Notes: generated by a model not told the origin, from the letters alone. DNA of 64,000 bases from Sphingobium indicum B90A (GCF_000264945.2 NZ_CP013070.1:3242501-3306500); one strand, 5' to 3'; shown: positions 36,794-47,404, counted from the stretch's first letter. Numbers and translations are program-made.

Positions 36794-38644
36794 ATGCGGA
36801 CAAGCTATGACGTGATCGTGGTCGGCGGCGGCCATGCAGGCTGCGAAGCGGCTGGCGCAGCGGCGCGCAAGGGCGCGGCGGTCGCGCTGTTGACCTTCGA
36901 AAGGGCGACGGTCGGCGCCATGTCCTGCAATCCGGCCATTGGCGGGTTGGGCAAGGGCCATCTGGTGCGCGAAGTGGACGCGCTGGACGGCCTGATCGCC
37001 CGCGCCGCCGACGCCGCCGCCATCCATTATCGCATGCTGAACAGCAGCAAGGGCGCGGCGGTCCAGGGGCCGCGCGTGCAGGCGGATCGCAAGCGCTATC
37101 GCGCCGAGATCCACCGCCTGCTGGATGCCCAATCCGGTCTTGAAATTGTCGAGGGAGAAGCCGTCGGGCTGCTGCTGGCGGGAGGGGCTGTCGCTGGCCT
37201 CAGCCTGGCTGATGGCCGCAGGCTTCATGCGCCCTCGGTCGTGCTGGCGACCGGCACGTTCCTGGGCGGCAAGCTGTTCCGCGGCGAGGAGACGCTGACG
37301 GGCGGCCGCATCAGCGAAAGAGCCGCGACCGCGCTCGGTGTTCAGCTTCGCGCCCTCGACCTGCCCATGGGCAGGCTCAAGACGGGGACTCCGCCCAGGA
37401 TCGATGGCCGCACCATCGACTGGGCCGCACTGGAGGCGCAACCTTCGGACGCGGAAGGCTGGACCATGTCAGCCCTGTCGCCCGGTCGCCCATTGCCGCA
37501 ACTCAGTTGCGCCATCACCCGCACCAATGACCGGACCCATGCCATCATTCGGGAAGGGCTGGGGCGTTCGCCCTTGTTCAGCGGAGCCATTGAGGGCCGG
37601 GGGCCGCGCTATTGCCCCTCCATAGAGGATAAGGTGATCCGCTTCGGGGATCGGGACGGACATCAGATATTCCTGGAACCCGAAGGGCTGGACGACCATC
37701 TGGTCTATCCCAACGGCATCAGCACTTCGCTGCCGGCCGATGTCCAACTGGCCATGGTCCGATCCATGGCCGGGCTGGAAAAGGCCGACATTCGGGTGCC
37801 GGGCTATGCCGTAGAATATGACCATATCGATCCGCGAGCGCTGGACGCGACCCTGGAGGTTCAGGCCATCCCCGGCCTTTTCTGCGCCGGGCAGATCAAC
37901 GGCACCACAGGCTATGAGGAAGCGGCGGCGCAGGGCCTGCTGGCCGGGATCAACGCCGCCGCCAGGGCGAGGGGGGAAGGGCCGCTCATCCTGGATCGGG
38001 CCAGCAGCTATATCGGCGTGATGATCGACGACCTGGTCCTGCAGGGCGTGACCGAGCCCTATCGCATGCTGACGGCGCGGGCCGAATATCGGCTGAGGCT
38101 GCGGGCGGACAATGCCGGCACTCGATTGGCGGAAATCGGCTTCGAGCATGGCGTTCTGGGCGAGGAACGCGCCGCTTATTACGCCAGGCGCCATGACGAG
38201 CGGGCAGCGGTCGAGGAGGAATTGAACCGCACCTTCTCCGCCACGGAAATGGCCAGGTCGGGCGCGCCGGTCCGGCAGGACGGCGCGCGCCGCTCGCTGT
38301 TCGAATGGGCGCGTTTTCCGGAAGTCGGGCGTTCGCTGCTATGCGAACTTGCGCCCACATTGTCCCGCATATCGTGCGACCTGCGCGAGGAACTGCTGGA
38401 GGATGCGCATTACGCGCCCTATCTGGAACGGCAGGAGGCGGAGATCGCGGAAATGCGCCGCAATGAGCGCGTCGTCATTCCAGCGGATTTCGATTTCGCC
38501 GCCATTGGGGGGCTGTCGACCGAAATGGTCGAGCGGCTCACTCTGGCGCGTCCCGATACGCTCGCCGCAGCGGGTCGCATTCGCGGCATAACGCCGGCGG
38601 CGCTGGCCGCCCTTCTCGTCCATATAAGGCGCCGCGCCGCGTGA
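36794..38644 (+). CDS. mnmG: tRNA uridine-5-carboxymethylaminomethyl modification enzyme
   Basis: A 616-residue FAD enzyme, partner of MnmE. The dinucleotide fold starts [12 protein letters not shown] at residues 9-20, with a conserved [13 protein letters not shown] block at 47-59. The large insertion and C-terminal MnmE-binding helical domain end the protein. Its stop overlaps the GTG start of rsmG. Confidence 0.98.
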   Translation: MRTSYDVIVVGGGHAGCEAAGAAARKGAAVALLTFERATVGAMSCNPAIGGLGKGHLVREVDALDGLIARAADAAAIHYRMLNSSKGAAVQGPRVQADRKRYRAEIHRLLDAQSGLEIVEGEAVGLLLAGGAVAGLSLADGRRLHAPSVVLATGTFLGGKLFRGEETLTGGRISERAATALGVQLRALDLPMGRLKTGTPPRIDGRTIDWAALEAQPSDAEGWTMSALSPGRPLPQLSCAITRTNDRTHAIIREGLGRSPLFSGAIEGRGPRYCPSIEDKVIRFGDRDGHQIFLEPEGLDDHLVYPNGISTSLPADVQLAMVRSMAGLEKADIRVPGYAVEYDHIDPRALDATLEVQAIPGLFCAGQINGTTGYEEAAAQGLLAGINAAARARGEGPLILDRASSYIGVMIDDLVLQGVTEPYRMLTARAEYRLRLRADNAGTRLAEIGFEHGVLGEERAAYYARRHDERAAVEEELNRTFSATEMARSGAPVRQDGARRSLFEWARFPEVGRSLLCELAPTLSRISCDLREELLEDAHYAPYLERQEAEIAEMRRNERVVIPADFDFAAIGGLSTEMVERLTLARPDTLAAAGRIRGITPAALAALLVHIRRRAA

Positions 38645-39282
38645 CGGAGGAAGATGCGCGGCTATGGCTGCAAACCCGGTTCGATGTTCCACGTGGAACA
38701 TGGGACCGACTGGAGCGCTATGTCGCCGTGATCCTGGATGAGATGGAACGACAAAATCTCATCGCGGAATCCACCCGCCCGCATATCTGGGCGCGGCACA
38801 TCGTCGATAGCGCCCAGCTGATCCCGCTCGCCGACAATGCGGGGGACGGGAAATGGATCGATCTGGGATCGGGCGCGGGCCTGCCCGGCATCGTGGTCGC
38901 GATTCTCACCCAGCGTCCTGTCGAGATGGTGGAATCGCGGCGCAAGCGTATCGACTTCCTGAACGACGTCATCGCCGAACTGGGCTTGCCCAATGCAGCG
39001 GTCTTCGGCGGACGCGTGGAGAGCGTGCCGGCCGCCGCTGCGGCCGTGATCAGCGCCCGCGCCTATGCCCCATTGCCCAAGTTGCTCGAATCGGCCGAGC
39101 ATCTGGCCGATGAAAAGACCATCTGGGTGATGCCAAAAGGACGAAATGCGCAGAATGAACTGGAGGCGGCGACTCGATCATGGCAAGGTGCGTTCCACGT
39201 GGAACGCAGCGTGACCGATGCCGACAGCGCCATCATCGTCGCGCAGGCGGTTCGATCCGTCAGGAGGAAGGGCCGAGGATGA
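38641..39282 (+). CDS. rsmG: 16S rRNA (guanine527-N7)-methyltransferase
   Basis: A 213-residue SAM-dependent enzyme that methylates G527 of 16S rRNA. SAM motif I is [12 protein letters not shown] at ~75-86; the substrate helix has [20 protein letters not shown] 38641 overlaps the mnmG stop and its ATGA end overlaps parA. Two parS palindromes lie inside this coding region. Confidence 0.96.
   Translation: MTEEDARLWLQTRFDVPRGTWDRLERYVAVILDEMERQNLIAESTRPHIWARHIVDSAQLIPLADNAGDGKWIDLGSGAGLPGIVVAILTQRPVEMVESRRKRIDFLNDVIAELGLPNAAVFGGRVESVPAAAAAVISARAYAPLPKLLESAEHLADEKTIWVMPKGRNAQNELEAATRSWQGAFHVERSVTDADSAIIVAQAVRSVRRKGRG
38684..38701. other. parS site 2
   Basis: ATGTTCCACGTGGAACAT, an 18-bp perfect palindrome inside rsmG, has the same core as site 1. 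It encodes part of the RsmG N-terminus, so codons accommodate the site. Confidence 0.9.
39189..39208. other. parS site 3
   Basis: TGCGTTCCACGTGGAACGCA is a 20-bp perfect palindrome with the GTTCCACGTGGAAC core, inside the 3' part of rsmG, 70 bp before parA. The outer bases differ from sites 1 and 2 but stay self-complementary. Confidence 0.85.
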
Positions 39283-40061
39283 TCCGTATTGCCATCGCCA
39301 ATCAAAAGGGCGGCGTCGGAAAAACCACCACTGCCATCAATCTGGCCACGGGGTTGGCCGCCACCGGGCTTCGCGTCCTGCTGGTCGATCTCGATCCCCA
39401 GGGCAACGCCTCGACCGGCCTGGGCGTCAACCAGTCCGACCGCGAACAATCCAGCTATGACCTGCTGGTCGGCAATTGCGCGCTGGAAGATGCGATCATC
39501 AGCACGCGTGTACCCAAGCTCGACATCGTCCCCGCGACCCAGGATCTTTCCGGGGCGGAGATCGAACTGATCGAATATGAGGAACGCACCCACCGGCTGG
39601 AGCGCGTGCTGGCGGAGGCCCAGCCCGGGCGCTGGGACATTTGCCTGATCGACTGCCCGCCCTCGCTCGGCCTGTTGACGATCAACGCGATGGTTGCGGC
39701 GCAATCCCTGCTGGTGCCGCTGCAATGCGAATTTTTCGCGCTGGAGGGGTTGTCGCAACTGCTCCAGACGGTGGAGCGCATTCGCGGCCGCTTCAATCCC
39801 GGCCTTTCCATCATGGGCGTGGCGCTCACCATGTATGACCGGCGCAATCGCCTGACCGACCAGGTGGCCGACGATGTGCGCGCCTGCCTGGGCGATCTGG
39901 TCTTTTCCACGGTCATTCCGCGCAATGTGCGCCTGTCCGAAGCGCCCAGCCATGGCGTGCCGGCCCTCATCTACGATTTCCGCTGTTCGGGATCGGAAGC
40001 CTATATGCGTCTGGCGCGTGAACTGATCGCGCGCCTGCCCCGGCAGGAGGTTGCTGCTTGA
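39279..40061 (+). CDS. parA: Chromosome partitioning ATPase ParA
   Basis: A 260-residue deviant-Walker ATPase that forms gradients on the nucleoid to pull ParB-parS complexes apart. The deviant Walker A motif is KGGVGKTT at 10-17; switch regions DLDPQGNAS and IDCPPSLG are intact. ATG 39279 overlaps the rsmG stop by 4 nt. Confidence 0.97.
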   Translation: MIRIAIANQKGGVGKTTTAINLATGLAATGLRVLLVDLDPQGNASTGLGVNQSDREQSSYDLLVGNCALEDAIISTRVPKLDIVPATQDLSGAEIELIEYEERTHRLERVLAEAQPGRWDICLIDCPPSLGLLTINAMVAAQSLLVPLQCEFFALEGLSQLLQTVERIRGRFNPGLSIMGVALTMYDRRNRLTDQVADDVRACLGDLVFSTVIPRNVRLSEAPSHGVPALIYDFRCSGSEAYMRLARELIARLPRQEVAA

Positions 40062-40978
40062 ATAACGAAAACGTCATGAAATCGGCCAAGCGCCCCCATG
40101 GCCTTGGCCGGGGCCTGTCGGCGCTGCTCGGCGATGTGGCGCGGGAGGAGCCGGTCGCGCCCACCGCCGCCGCCCCGCCGTCCACCAAGGCGATCCAGAG
40201 CATCGAAGTCGCGCTGATCCAGCCTCATCCCGAACAGCCCCGCCGCCACTTCGACGAGGGCGCGTTGCAGGAACTGGCCGACAGCATCGGCAAGCGCGGA
40301 GTGATCCAGCCGATCATCGTCCGTCCCCATGGCGGCGGGTTCCAGATCGTCGCGGGAGAACGCCGGTGGCGGGCGGCGCAGCGCGCGCAGCTTCACCGCA
40401 TCCCCGCCATCGTCAGGGATTTCGACGAGGCGGAAACGCTGGAAATCGCGCTGATCGAGAATATCCAGCGCGAAGACCTCAATCCGATCGAGGAGGCGGA
40501 GGCCTATCGCAAGCTGATCGCGGAGTTCCAGCACAGCCAGGAGGCGCTGGCCCGGCTGGTCGGCAAGTCGCGCAGCCATGTGGCGAACCTGATGCGCCTT
40601 CTCGATCTTCCCGCGCCCGTTCAACGGCAGGTGATCGAACAAAAGCTCAGCATGGGCCATGCCCGCGCCCTGATCGGCGCGCCGGATTGCGAAAATCTCG
40701 CCCGAACCGTCGAAGCCAAGGGTCTGTCGGTGCGCGATACGGAACAACTCGTCCGCCGCGCCAAGAAGGGCGATGGCGCCCCCGGCCGCAAGCGCCCCGC
40801 CGCCGCCAGGGACGATGATCCCGACATCGCGGCGCTGGAACAGCATCTGGCCGACATATTGGGCGTGAAGGTCGACATCGACTATGCGCAGGGCGGCAAC
40901 GGCACCCTGTCTTTGCATTATTCCACGCTGGACCAACTCGACATGCTGTGCCAGCGCCTTTCCGGGGAACGCATCTGA
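40058..40978 (+). CDS. parB: Chromosome partitioning protein ParB
   Basis: A 306-residue CTP-dependent DNA clamp that loads at parS. The N-terminal RGLSALLGD motif binds ParA; the CTPase fold has GERRWRAAQ at ~108-116 and [15 protein letters not shown]; a helix-turn-helix follows ([12 protein letters not shown]). The C-terminus dimerises. TTG 40058 is supported by AGGAGG 7 nt upstream; ATG 40076 is an alternative. Confidence 0.97.
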   Translation: MNNENVMKSAKRPHGLGRGLSALLGDVAREEPVAPTAAAPPSTKAIQSIEVALIQPHPEQPRRHFDEGALQELADSIGKRGVIQPIIVRPHGGGFQIVAGERRWRAAQRAQLHRIPAIVRDFDEAETLEIALIENIQREDLNPIEEAEAYRKLIAEFQHSQEALARLVGKSRSHVANLMRLLDLPAPVQRQVIEQKLSMGHARALIGAPDCENLARTVEAKGLSVRDTEQLVRRAKKGDGAPGRKRPAAARDDDPDIAALEQHLADILGVKVDIDYAQGGNGTLSLHYSTLDQLDMLCQRLSGERI

Positions 40979-41080
40979 ACCGACAAGCCCAGGCATTTTC
41001 GACTTCACGTACGGAAATGCTTTCGAGCCGGGGCGAAATCGACCGGCGCCTGGAAAATAGGAAAAACAAAAAGAAGATAG

Positions 41081-41116
41081 GAACATGATCCGCTTCAATC
41101 GAGGCGGATCATGTTC
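41081..41116 (+). terminator. Hairpin after parB
   Basis: GAACATGATCCGC (41081-41093) pairs with GCGGATCATGTTC (41104-41116) around a 10-nt loop. There is no T run, so it may be a Rho-assisted terminator or a mRNA 3' end stabiliser between parB and pepN. Confidence 0.5.
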
Positions 41117-41128
41117 TAGCCTGCGCAG

Positions 41129-43726
41129 ATGGCAGACAATTCCTCCTCTCTCACCATGCCCCACATCGTCCGCCGCCAGGACTATCGGCCGCCCGACTGG
41201 CTGGTTCCCGACATCACGCTGGATTTCGCCCTCGACGCCGCCGCCACCCGCGTCCATGCGACATTATCGGTCACGCGCAACGGCGACCATGACCGGCCGT
41301 TGAGGCTGGACGGCGACGGCCTCCTGCCGCTTCAGATCAGGGTCGACGGCGCGATTCTCGCGGCCGACCAATGGTCGCTGGACGGCGGAACGCTGACGAT
41401 CGCGCTTTCAAATTCCGCGCATATGGTTGAAACGTTCGTGGAGATCGCGCCCCAGGGGAACAGTAAGCTGATGGGGCTTTATGCCAGCGGCGGCCTGCTC
41501 TGCACCCAATGCGAGGCGGAGGGTTTCCGGCGGATCACCTTCTTCCCCGACCGGCCCGATGTGCTGTCGCGCTATTCCGTGCGCATGACGGCGGACAAGG
41601 CGCTCTATCCGGTGCTGCTCGCCAATGGCGATCCTGTCGAGCAAGGAGACCTGCCCGACGGGCGGCATTGGGCGCGCTGGAACGATCCCTTTCCCAAGCC
41701 CTGCTACCTGTTCGCGCTTGTCGCGGGCGACCTGGCCTGCAACGCCGACCGCTTCGTCACGATGAGCGGGCGCGAAGTGCAACTGGGCATATGGGTGAGG
41801 GAAGCCGACCTCCCCCGCACCGCCCACGCCATGCAGGCGCTCAAGAACAGCATGGCCTGGGATGAGCGGGTCTATGGCCGGGAATATGATCTGGACGTGT
41901 TCAATATCGTCGCCGTTGCCGACTTCAACTTCGGCGCGATGGAGAATAAGGGCCTCAACATCTTCAATTCGCGCTACATATTGGCGGACCCGGAAACCGC
42001 GACCGACATCGACTATGACGGCGTCGAAGGCGTGGTGGCGCATGAATATTTCCACAACTGGTCGGGCAACCGCGTTACCTGCCGGGACTGGTTCCAGCTC
42101 AGCCTGAAGGAAGGCTTCACCGTCTTCCGCGACCAGAATTTCTCCGCCGACATGGGATCGCACGCCGTCAAGCGGATCGAGGATGTCCGCATCCTGCGCG
42201 CCGCCCAGTTCCAGGAGGACAGCGGCCCGCTCGCCCATCCTGTTCGGCCCGAATCCTACATGGAAATCAGCAACTTCTACACCGCGACCATCTATAACAA
42301 GGGCGCGGAGCTGATCCGGATGATGGCGCTGATGCTGGGGCCGGAGCGCTTCCGCGCCGGAACCGACCTCTATTTCGACCGGCATGACGGGGAGGCCGCC
42401 ACCTGCGAGGATTTCGTCCGCGCCATGGAGGATGGGGGCGAGATCGACCTCGCCCAGTTCCGCCTCTGGTATGAGCAGGCGGGCACCCCCCATGTCCGGG
42501 CGCTGCTGAGCCACGATCCCGCGACCCAGTGCGTGACCCTGATGCTGGAACAGTCGGTCCCGCCGACCCCCGGCCAGCCGGAAAAGCGGCCCATGGCCAT
42601 CCCGCTGCGTACCGCCCTGTTCGACCCCGAAACCGGCCAGCATCGCGGCGACGAACTGCTGATGCTGACGGAGGCGCGCCAAAGCGTCACCTTCGCGGGT
42701 TGGTCGACCGCGCCGATCCTGTCGATCAATCGCGGCTTTTCCGCGCCGGTGATCGTCGAAACCAACCGCAGCCAGGCCGACCTCGCCTTCCTGTCCGCCC
42801 ATGACGACGATCCCTTCGCCCGTTATGAGGCGATGCAGCAACTCATGGTCAATGTGCTGGTCGGCCGCATCGGTGGGCAGGCGGTCGATGAGGATGCGGT
42901 GGTCGCCGCGATCCGCAACACCGCCACCGACCCACTGCTCGACCCGGCCTTCATCGCCGAAGCGATCCGCCTGCCGAGCGAAGCCTATCTGGGCGACCAG
43001 ATGGCGGTGGTCGATCCCGACGCGATCCACGCCGCCCGCGACGCGCTGCAACGGCGGATCGGCGCGGACCTGGAGCCGCTGTGGCGCGACATCCACGGCA
43101 AGACCAAAGCCAACGCCTTCGCCCTGTCGCCCGCCGCCAAGGGCGCGCGCAAGCTGCGCAACACCGCCTTGCTCTATCTCGCCGCGTCAGGCGCCGCCGA
43201 TGGCGCGACCGTCGCCTTCGGCCAGTTCAGCGAAGCGGACAATATGACCGAGCGTCAGGCTGCGCTCGCGACCCTGGCCAACGGCGCCAGCGCGGAGCGG
43301 GAGGCGGCGCTCGACATCTTCTACAACCGCTATCGCGACGACGCGCTGACGCTGGACAAATGGTTCCAGACCCAGGCCTTCGCCTTCCATCCCGACACGG
43401 TCGACCTGGTCGAGGAACTGGGCAGGCACAAGGATTTCACCCTGGCCAATCCCAACCGGGTGAGGGCGCTTTATGGCGCGTTCGCGGGCAACCAATGGGC
43501 CTTCCACCACAAGTCCGGCAAGGGCTATCGGCTGGTGGCCGACTGCATCATCGCGCTGGACAAGCTCAATCCCCAAACCGCCGCCCGGCTGGTGCCGCCG
43601 CTGGGACGCTGGAGACGCTTCGATGAGGGGCGCGCCGCAATGATGCGGGCGGAGTTGCAGCGCATCCTGCTTGAACCGGGCCTGTCGAAGGACGTGACGG
43701 AGCAGGTCAGCAAGAGCCTGGAGTAG
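41129..43726 (+). CDS. pepN: Aminopeptidase N (M1 family)
   Basis: An 865-residue zinc aminopeptidase that trims N-terminal residues from peptides in the cytoplasm. The exopeptidase motif GAMEN is present in FGAMENKGLN. Zinc ligands are in HEYFHNW (His305, Glu306, His309), with the third ligand expected at Glu328 in LKEGFTVFRD. Length fits the gammaproteobacterial PepN-type enzyme. No signal peptide is seen. Confidence 0.97.
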   Translation: MADNSSSLTMPHIVRRQDYRPPDWLVPDITLDFALDAAATRVHATLSVTRNGDHDRPLRLDGDGLLPLQIRVDGAILAADQWSLDGGTLTIALSNSAHMVETFVEIAPQGNSKLMGLYASGGLLCTQCEAEGFRRITFFPDRPDVLSRYSVRMTADKALYPVLLANGDPVEQGDLPDGRHWARWNDPFPKPCYLFALVAGDLACNADRFVTMSGREVQLGIWVREADLPRTAHAMQALKNSMAWDERVYGREYDLDVFNIVAVADFNFGAMENKGLNIFNSRYILADPETATDIDYDGVEGVVAHEYFHNWSGNRVTCRDWFQLSLKEGFTVFRDQNFSADMGSHAVKRIEDVRILRAAQFQEDSGPLAHPVRPESYMEISNFYTATIYNKGAELIRMMALMLGPERFRAGTDLYFDRHDGEAATCEDFVRAMEDGGEIDLAQFRLWYEQAGTPHVRALLSHDPATQCVTLMLEQSVPPTPGQPEKRPMAIPLRTALFDPETGQHRGDELLMLTEARQSVTFAGWSTAPILSINRGFSAPVIVETNRSQADLAFLSAHDDDPFARYEAMQQLMVNVLVGRIGGQAVDEDAVVAAIRNTATDPLLDPAFIAEAIRLPSEAYLGDQMAVVDPDAIHAARDALQRRIGADLEPLWRDIHGKTKANAFALSPAAKGARKLRNTALLYLAASGAADGATVAFGQFSEADNMTERQAALATLANGASAEREAALDIFYNRYRDDALTLDKWFQTQAFAFHPDTVDLVEELGRHKDFTLANPNRVRALYGAFAGNQWAFHHKSGKGYRLVADCIIALDKLNPQTAARLVPPLGRWRRFDEGRAAMMRAELQRILLEPGLSKDVTEQVSKSLE

Positions 43727-43748
43727 GGGCGCGCCCTCCTCGAAAACT

Positions 43749-43829
43749 CGTCACCCCAGCGAAAGCTGGGGTCTCAGGCCTCGACCGCCAACCTGTCCTC
43801 CCGAGACCCCAGCTTTCGCTGGGGTGACG
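43749..43829. repeat. Inverted CCCCAGCGAAAGCTGGGG repeat pair
   Basis: CGTCACCCCAGCGAAAGCTG (from 43749) and CAGCTTTCGCTGGGGTGACG (to 43829) belong to two 27-bp arms that are perfect reverse complements across 27 nt. Each arm is itself a hairpin with a GAAA-type loop. It fills the gap between convergent pepN and the lipoprotein gene and may stop both. Confidence 0.85.
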
Positions 43830-43843
43830 GCAGGGAAGGGCAT

Positions 43844-44446
43844 CTACCGCCCCGAAGCCGCCACCCAGGCCGCGACATCCGCAGCCACCTTGTTCGCCGC
43901 GGCATTCAACGGCGCGCCGACGCTGTTGGCGTCGATCTTCCCGCCAATCGGCGCGCTGGCGGTAAAGCGCTGCCTGGCGATCGCCGTGCCGCCCGGCCCG
44001 GCCAGCATCGCGTCATAGGTCACGACCGCGCTGTTGCTCGCTTCATCCACGCCGAAATCGACCAGTTCGCCCATCAACCGCTGCCCGGCATCGGCCGAAT
44101 ATTGCCCCGGATCGAGCACGATGCGGTTGCTGGTGGCGGCGATGGTCTCCGCCAGCAGCTTCTGGAACAGATGCCGCGGCGTGTCGGCCCATTGCACCTT
44201 CGTCACATAGGCGACGGAGGTGGGCGATGTGATCACCGGCACCCGCACCGTGTCCAGCATCTTGGGCGCGTCGGGATCGGCCACGGTGATGGCCGTGCCC
44301 GAAGAGGCGCTGCGCAACGTCCCCGGCGCCACCTTCTGCGCGGCGCTCAGCGACAGGAGACGCTCCGGCGGTTTGCCGCCGAAGGACACGCAGCCCGCCA
44401 GCATCATCGCGCCGACGGCCGCCAGACCCAGTTTCCCGTGAAACAT
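43844..44446 (-). CDS. ABC-type transport auxiliary lipoprotein
   Basis: A 200-residue lipoprotein with lipobox LAGC (Cys19). The core (LLSLSAAQKVAPG, VRVPVITSPTSVAYV) matches the ABC transport auxiliary component family found with MCE systems (PqiC-like). It is the last gene of the mlaE-mlaF-mlaD-lipoprotein operon. Of three consecutive ATGs, 44446 has the best spacing to GAGGG. Confidence 0.88.
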   Translation of the reverse strand: MFHGKLGLAAVGAMMLAGCVSFGGKPPERLLSLSAAQKVAPGTLRSASSGTAITVADPDAPKMLDTVRVPVITSPTSVAYVTKVQWADTPRHLFQKLLAETIAATSNRIVLDPGQYSADAGQRLMGELVDFGVDEASNSAVVTYDAMLAGPGGTAIARQRFTASAPIGGKIDANSVGAPLNAAANKVAADVAAWVAASGR

Positions 44447-44459
44447 CATCATGTCCCTC

Positions 44460-45422
44460 TTATCGCTTGTAATCGGGCAGCTTGGGCGATCCGACGATGG
44501 ACCCCGCGCCCTGCTGGTCGAGTTTTTCCGCCACGCCCCGGAAGGATCGCGACATTTCGCGCAGGTCGCGGACCAACTGGTTGACCTCCGGCATGGTCTG
44601 GTTGCTGAAGGCGCGAACGCCCGGCTGCGCCTCCGCAATGGTCTTGTCGAGCGTGTCGATGCTGCGCGTCGCCGACTGGATGCTCTTGCGCAGGTCGGCC
44701 AGCAGCGGGCGGCCCTCATCATTCACCATGGCGTCGGTGGAGGCGGCCAGCTTGCCGATCTGCTCGGCGGCGATGCCGGTGCGCTGCACGGCGATGCGCG
44801 CTTCGGCCAGGGTGGCGGCGATTTCCGGGCTGCGGTCGGCCAGCGAGCCGGAAATCCGCTCCACATTGGCGAGGATGCCGGCAATCGACTGCTGATTCTT
44901 GTCGTTCAGCAATTCGGTCAGCCGCTCGGTCAGCGTCGACAGCCGCTCCAGCAGTTGCGGCGCATTGTTCAGCAATTCGCCCAGCGCCCCCGGCTTGGTC
45001 GGGATCACCGGCACGCCGTCGGGGCAGGAGGCGAGGGGGTTTTCCGCCGGGCAGACGATCGGCGGCGCGCCCTTGACCGCGCCGTCCAGCACGATTTCCG
45101 ACACGCCGGTAAAGCCCACCCCGGCAATGGTCGCCGTGGTCCCCTGCAGGACGGGCGTGCCCTCCTTCACCGAAATGCGCACCTTCACGAAGCTGGGATC
45201 CCGCTTCCAAAGCTCGATCTTCTCGACCTGTCCGGAAGGGACGCCGGAATAGTTGACGCTGGACCCCTTGGCCAGGCCGTTGACCGACTGTTTGAAGAAG
45301 ATGTCATATTCCATATTGTCGCCCTGGGAGAGGCGCGAGAACCAGAAAGCCGCGATCATGATCGCCGCCAGCAACAGCAGCGTGACCGTGCCCACCAGCA
45401 CATGGTTGGAGCGGGTTTCCAT
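44460..45422 (-). CDS. MlaD-family MCE substrate-binding protein
   Basis: A 320-residue protein anchored by one N-terminal membrane helix (VGTVTLLLLAAIMIAAFWF). One MCE domain follows at ~38-125 (VNGLAKGSSVNYSGVPSGQV), then a long helical region (~150-300) as in MlaD/LetB-type lipid channels. It would hold phospholipid in the periplasm. It starts 3 nt after mlaF ends. Confidence 0.93.
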   Translation of the reverse strand: METRSNHVLVGTVTLLLLAAIMIAAFWFSRLSQGDNMEYDIFFKQSVNGLAKGSSVNYSGVPSGQVEKIELWKRDPSFVKVRISVKEGTPVLQGTTATIAGVGFTGVSEIVLDGAVKGAPPIVCPAENPLASCPDGVPVIPTKPGALGELLNNAPQLLERLSTLTERLTELLNDKNQQSIAGILANVERISGSLADRSPEIAATLAEARIAVQRTGIAAEQIGKLAASTDAMVNDEGRPLLADLRKSIQSATRSIDTLDKTIAEAQPGVRAFSNQTMPEVNQLVRDLREMSRSFRGVAEKLDQQGAGSIVGSPKLPDYKR

Positions 45423-45425
45423 AGT

Positions 45426-46274
45426 CTATCGCCTCTTGTCCTTCTCGCGAGCCACCGCCGCCGTCGCGGCGCGCCCGCGCGGGCCGTTGAAATATTCCTG
45501 AATCCAGGGATGGTCGGTCGCCAGCAGCTCATCGATGGTGCCGACCGCCGTCACTTTCCTGTCCGCCAGCACCGCCACCCGGTCGCAGATGGAATAGAGC
45601 GTGTCGAGATCATGGGTGATGAGGAAGACGGTCAGCCCCAGCGTCTGCTGCAACCGCCGCGTCTGATCGTCGAAGGCCGCCGCGCCGATGGGGTCCAGCC
45701 CCGCCGTCGGCTCATCCAGGAACAGCAGGTCCGGGTCGAGCGCCAGCGCCCGCGCCAGCCCCGCGCGCTTCTTCATCCCGCCCGACAGTTCAGCGGGATA
45801 TTTCGGCCCGGCCTCGGCGGGCAGGCCGGTCAGGCGGATCTTGTAGGCGGCGATCTCGTCGCGCAGCTTTGGGCCGATATTGGGATAATATTCGCGGATC
45901 GGCACTTCGACATTCTCCGCCACCGTCAGCGTCGAAAACAGCGCCCCGCCCTGGAACAGCACGCCCCACCGCTTGCGGATCGCCAGCGCCTCATCGTCCA
46001 GCCGGCCGATCATCGATTCCCCGAAGACGTGGATTTCGCCCTCGTCCGGGGTCTGAAGGCCGATGATGGAACGCATCAGCACCGACTTGCCCGTGCCCGA
46101 TCCGCCCACCACGCCCAATATCTCGCCCTTGCGCACGTCCAGGTTCAGCCCCTCATGCACCACCTGATCGCCGAAGCTGTTGCGCAGGTTGCGGACCGAT
46201 ATGGCGATGCCGTCATGCTGGACCGCCTCCTCGATCCGCGCCTCCTCGGCGCTGATTTCTTCCTCCTGCGCCAT
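45426..46274 (-). CDS. MlaF-type ABC transporter ATP-binding protein
   Basis: A 282-residue ABC ATPase. Walker A is GGSGTGKS, the Q loop LFQGGALF, the signature LSGGMKKR and Walker B DLLFLDEPTAGLDP, with the H loop in ITHDL. It powers the phospholipid transporter formed with the MlaE-like permease next door. The start ATG overlaps the permease stop as TGATG. Confidence 0.95.
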   Translation of the reverse strand: MAQEEEISAEEARIEEAVQHDGIAISVRNLRNSFGDQVVHEGLNLDVRKGEILGVVGGSGTGKSVLMRSIIGLQTPDEGEIHVFGESMIGRLDDEALAIRKRWGVLFQGGALFSTLTVAENVEVPIREYYPNIGPKLRDEIAAYKIRLTGLPAEAGPKYPAELSGGMKKRAGLARALALDPDLLFLDEPTAGLDPIGAAAFDDQTRRLQQTLGLTVFLITHDLDTLYSICDRVAVLADRKVTAVGTIDELLATDHPWIQEYFNGPRGRAATAAVAREKDKRR

Positions 46275-47404
46275 CAGTTCCAGCCTACCCAGGTGAAGAA
46301 GACGGCGAAGAAGGCGTCCAGCACGATCACCAGGAAGATCGCCTGCACCACCGCCGCGGTGGTGCGCAGGCCGACTTCCTCGGCATTGGCCTTGACCTGC
46401 ATGCCCTGGAAACAACCCGCCAGCGCGATGATGACGCCGAAGACGGGCGCCTTGATCAGCCCCACCCACAGGTCATGGATCGGCACCACCTCCCGCAACC
46501 GCTGGACGAAGGTGATCGGCGGAATGTCGAGCGAAACCGCGCAGAGGAAGCCGCCGCCGATGATCGCGACGATGGAGGAATAAAAGCCCAGCAGCGGCAT
46601 CATCACCACCACCGCCAGCGTGCGCGGCAGCACCAGCGCCTCCATCGGCGACACGCCGATGGTGCGCATGGCGTCGACCTCCTCGGTCAGCTTCATCGTG
46701 CCCAGTTGCGCGGCGAAGGCGGAGCCGGATCGGCCCGCGACCATGATCGCGGTCATCAGCACGCCCAGTTCCCGGAAGGTGAGGCGGCCGACCAGGTTGA
46801 TGGTCAGCATCTCCATGCCGAACTGGCGAAGCTGCACCGAACCCTGCTGCGCGATGACGATGCCGATCAGGAAGCTCATCAGGCCGATGATGCCCAGCGC
46901 GGACACGCCCACCACCTCGAAACGCTGCACCACGGCGTTGATGCGGAAGCGGCCGGGATGGCGGAGGACGTTCCATGTCGCCACGAGCGTGCCGCCGAAG
47001 AAGCCGAGCAGCCCCAGCAGGGTCGTGCCCGAATTGACCACCGCTTCGCCGATCTGCCCGACCACCCGCTGCCAGGGCGGTTCATGGTCGGGACGGATGT
47101 TTACCGGCTCGTCCACGCTGCCGACCGTCGCGATCAGCCGCTCCGCGTCGCATTTGTCGCCCGTGATCCCGCAGTCGAGCCGCTTGATCGCGCGGTGCAG
47201 CACCCAGGCGCCGATCGTGTCCATATGGCCCACGTCCGACAGGTCGATGGTGTCGACCGGACCCTCTATCGCGTCCAGCCGGTCGGGCAGGTCATGCAGG
47301 CAGGCGATGGACAAATTGCCCGAAAGCCGAATGACCGTCCTGCCCTCGCGGACTTCCTGAGCAAGATCAGCGGCTTTGTTCATCAAGGCGGAGATGTGGT
47401 CCAT
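46274..47404 (-). CDS. MlaE-family permease with N-terminal STAS-like domain
   Basis: About 376 residues. An N-terminal STAS-like domain (~20-110; RTVIRLSGNLSI, TIDLSDVGHMDTIGAW) replaces a separate MlaB. The MlaE permease follows with five membrane segments and the ELGVLMTAIMVAGRSGSAFAAQ block. The start is uncertain: ATG 47404, 47383 or 47479 are in frame, none with a clear ribosome site. A 47479 start would nearly abut the divergent HAD gene. Confidence 0.88.
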   Translation of the reverse strand: MDHISALMNKAADLAQEVREGRTVIRLSGNLSIACLHDLPDRLDAIEGPVDTIDLSDVGHMDTIGAWVLHRAIKRLDCGITGDKCDAERLIATVGSVDEPVNIRPDHEPPWQRVVGQIGEAVVNSGTTLLGLLGFFGGTLVATWNVLRHPGRFRINAVVQRFEVVGVSALGIIGLMSFLIGIVIAQQGSVQLRQFGMEMLTINLVGRLTFRELGVLMTAIMVAGRSGSAFAAQLGTMKLTEEVDAMRTIGVSPMEALVLPRTLAVVVMMPLLGFYSSIVAIIGGGFLCAVSLDIPPITFVQRLREVVPIHDLWVGLIKAPVFGVIIALAGCFQGMQVKANAEEVGLRTTAAVVQAIFLVIVLDAFFAVFFTWVGWN

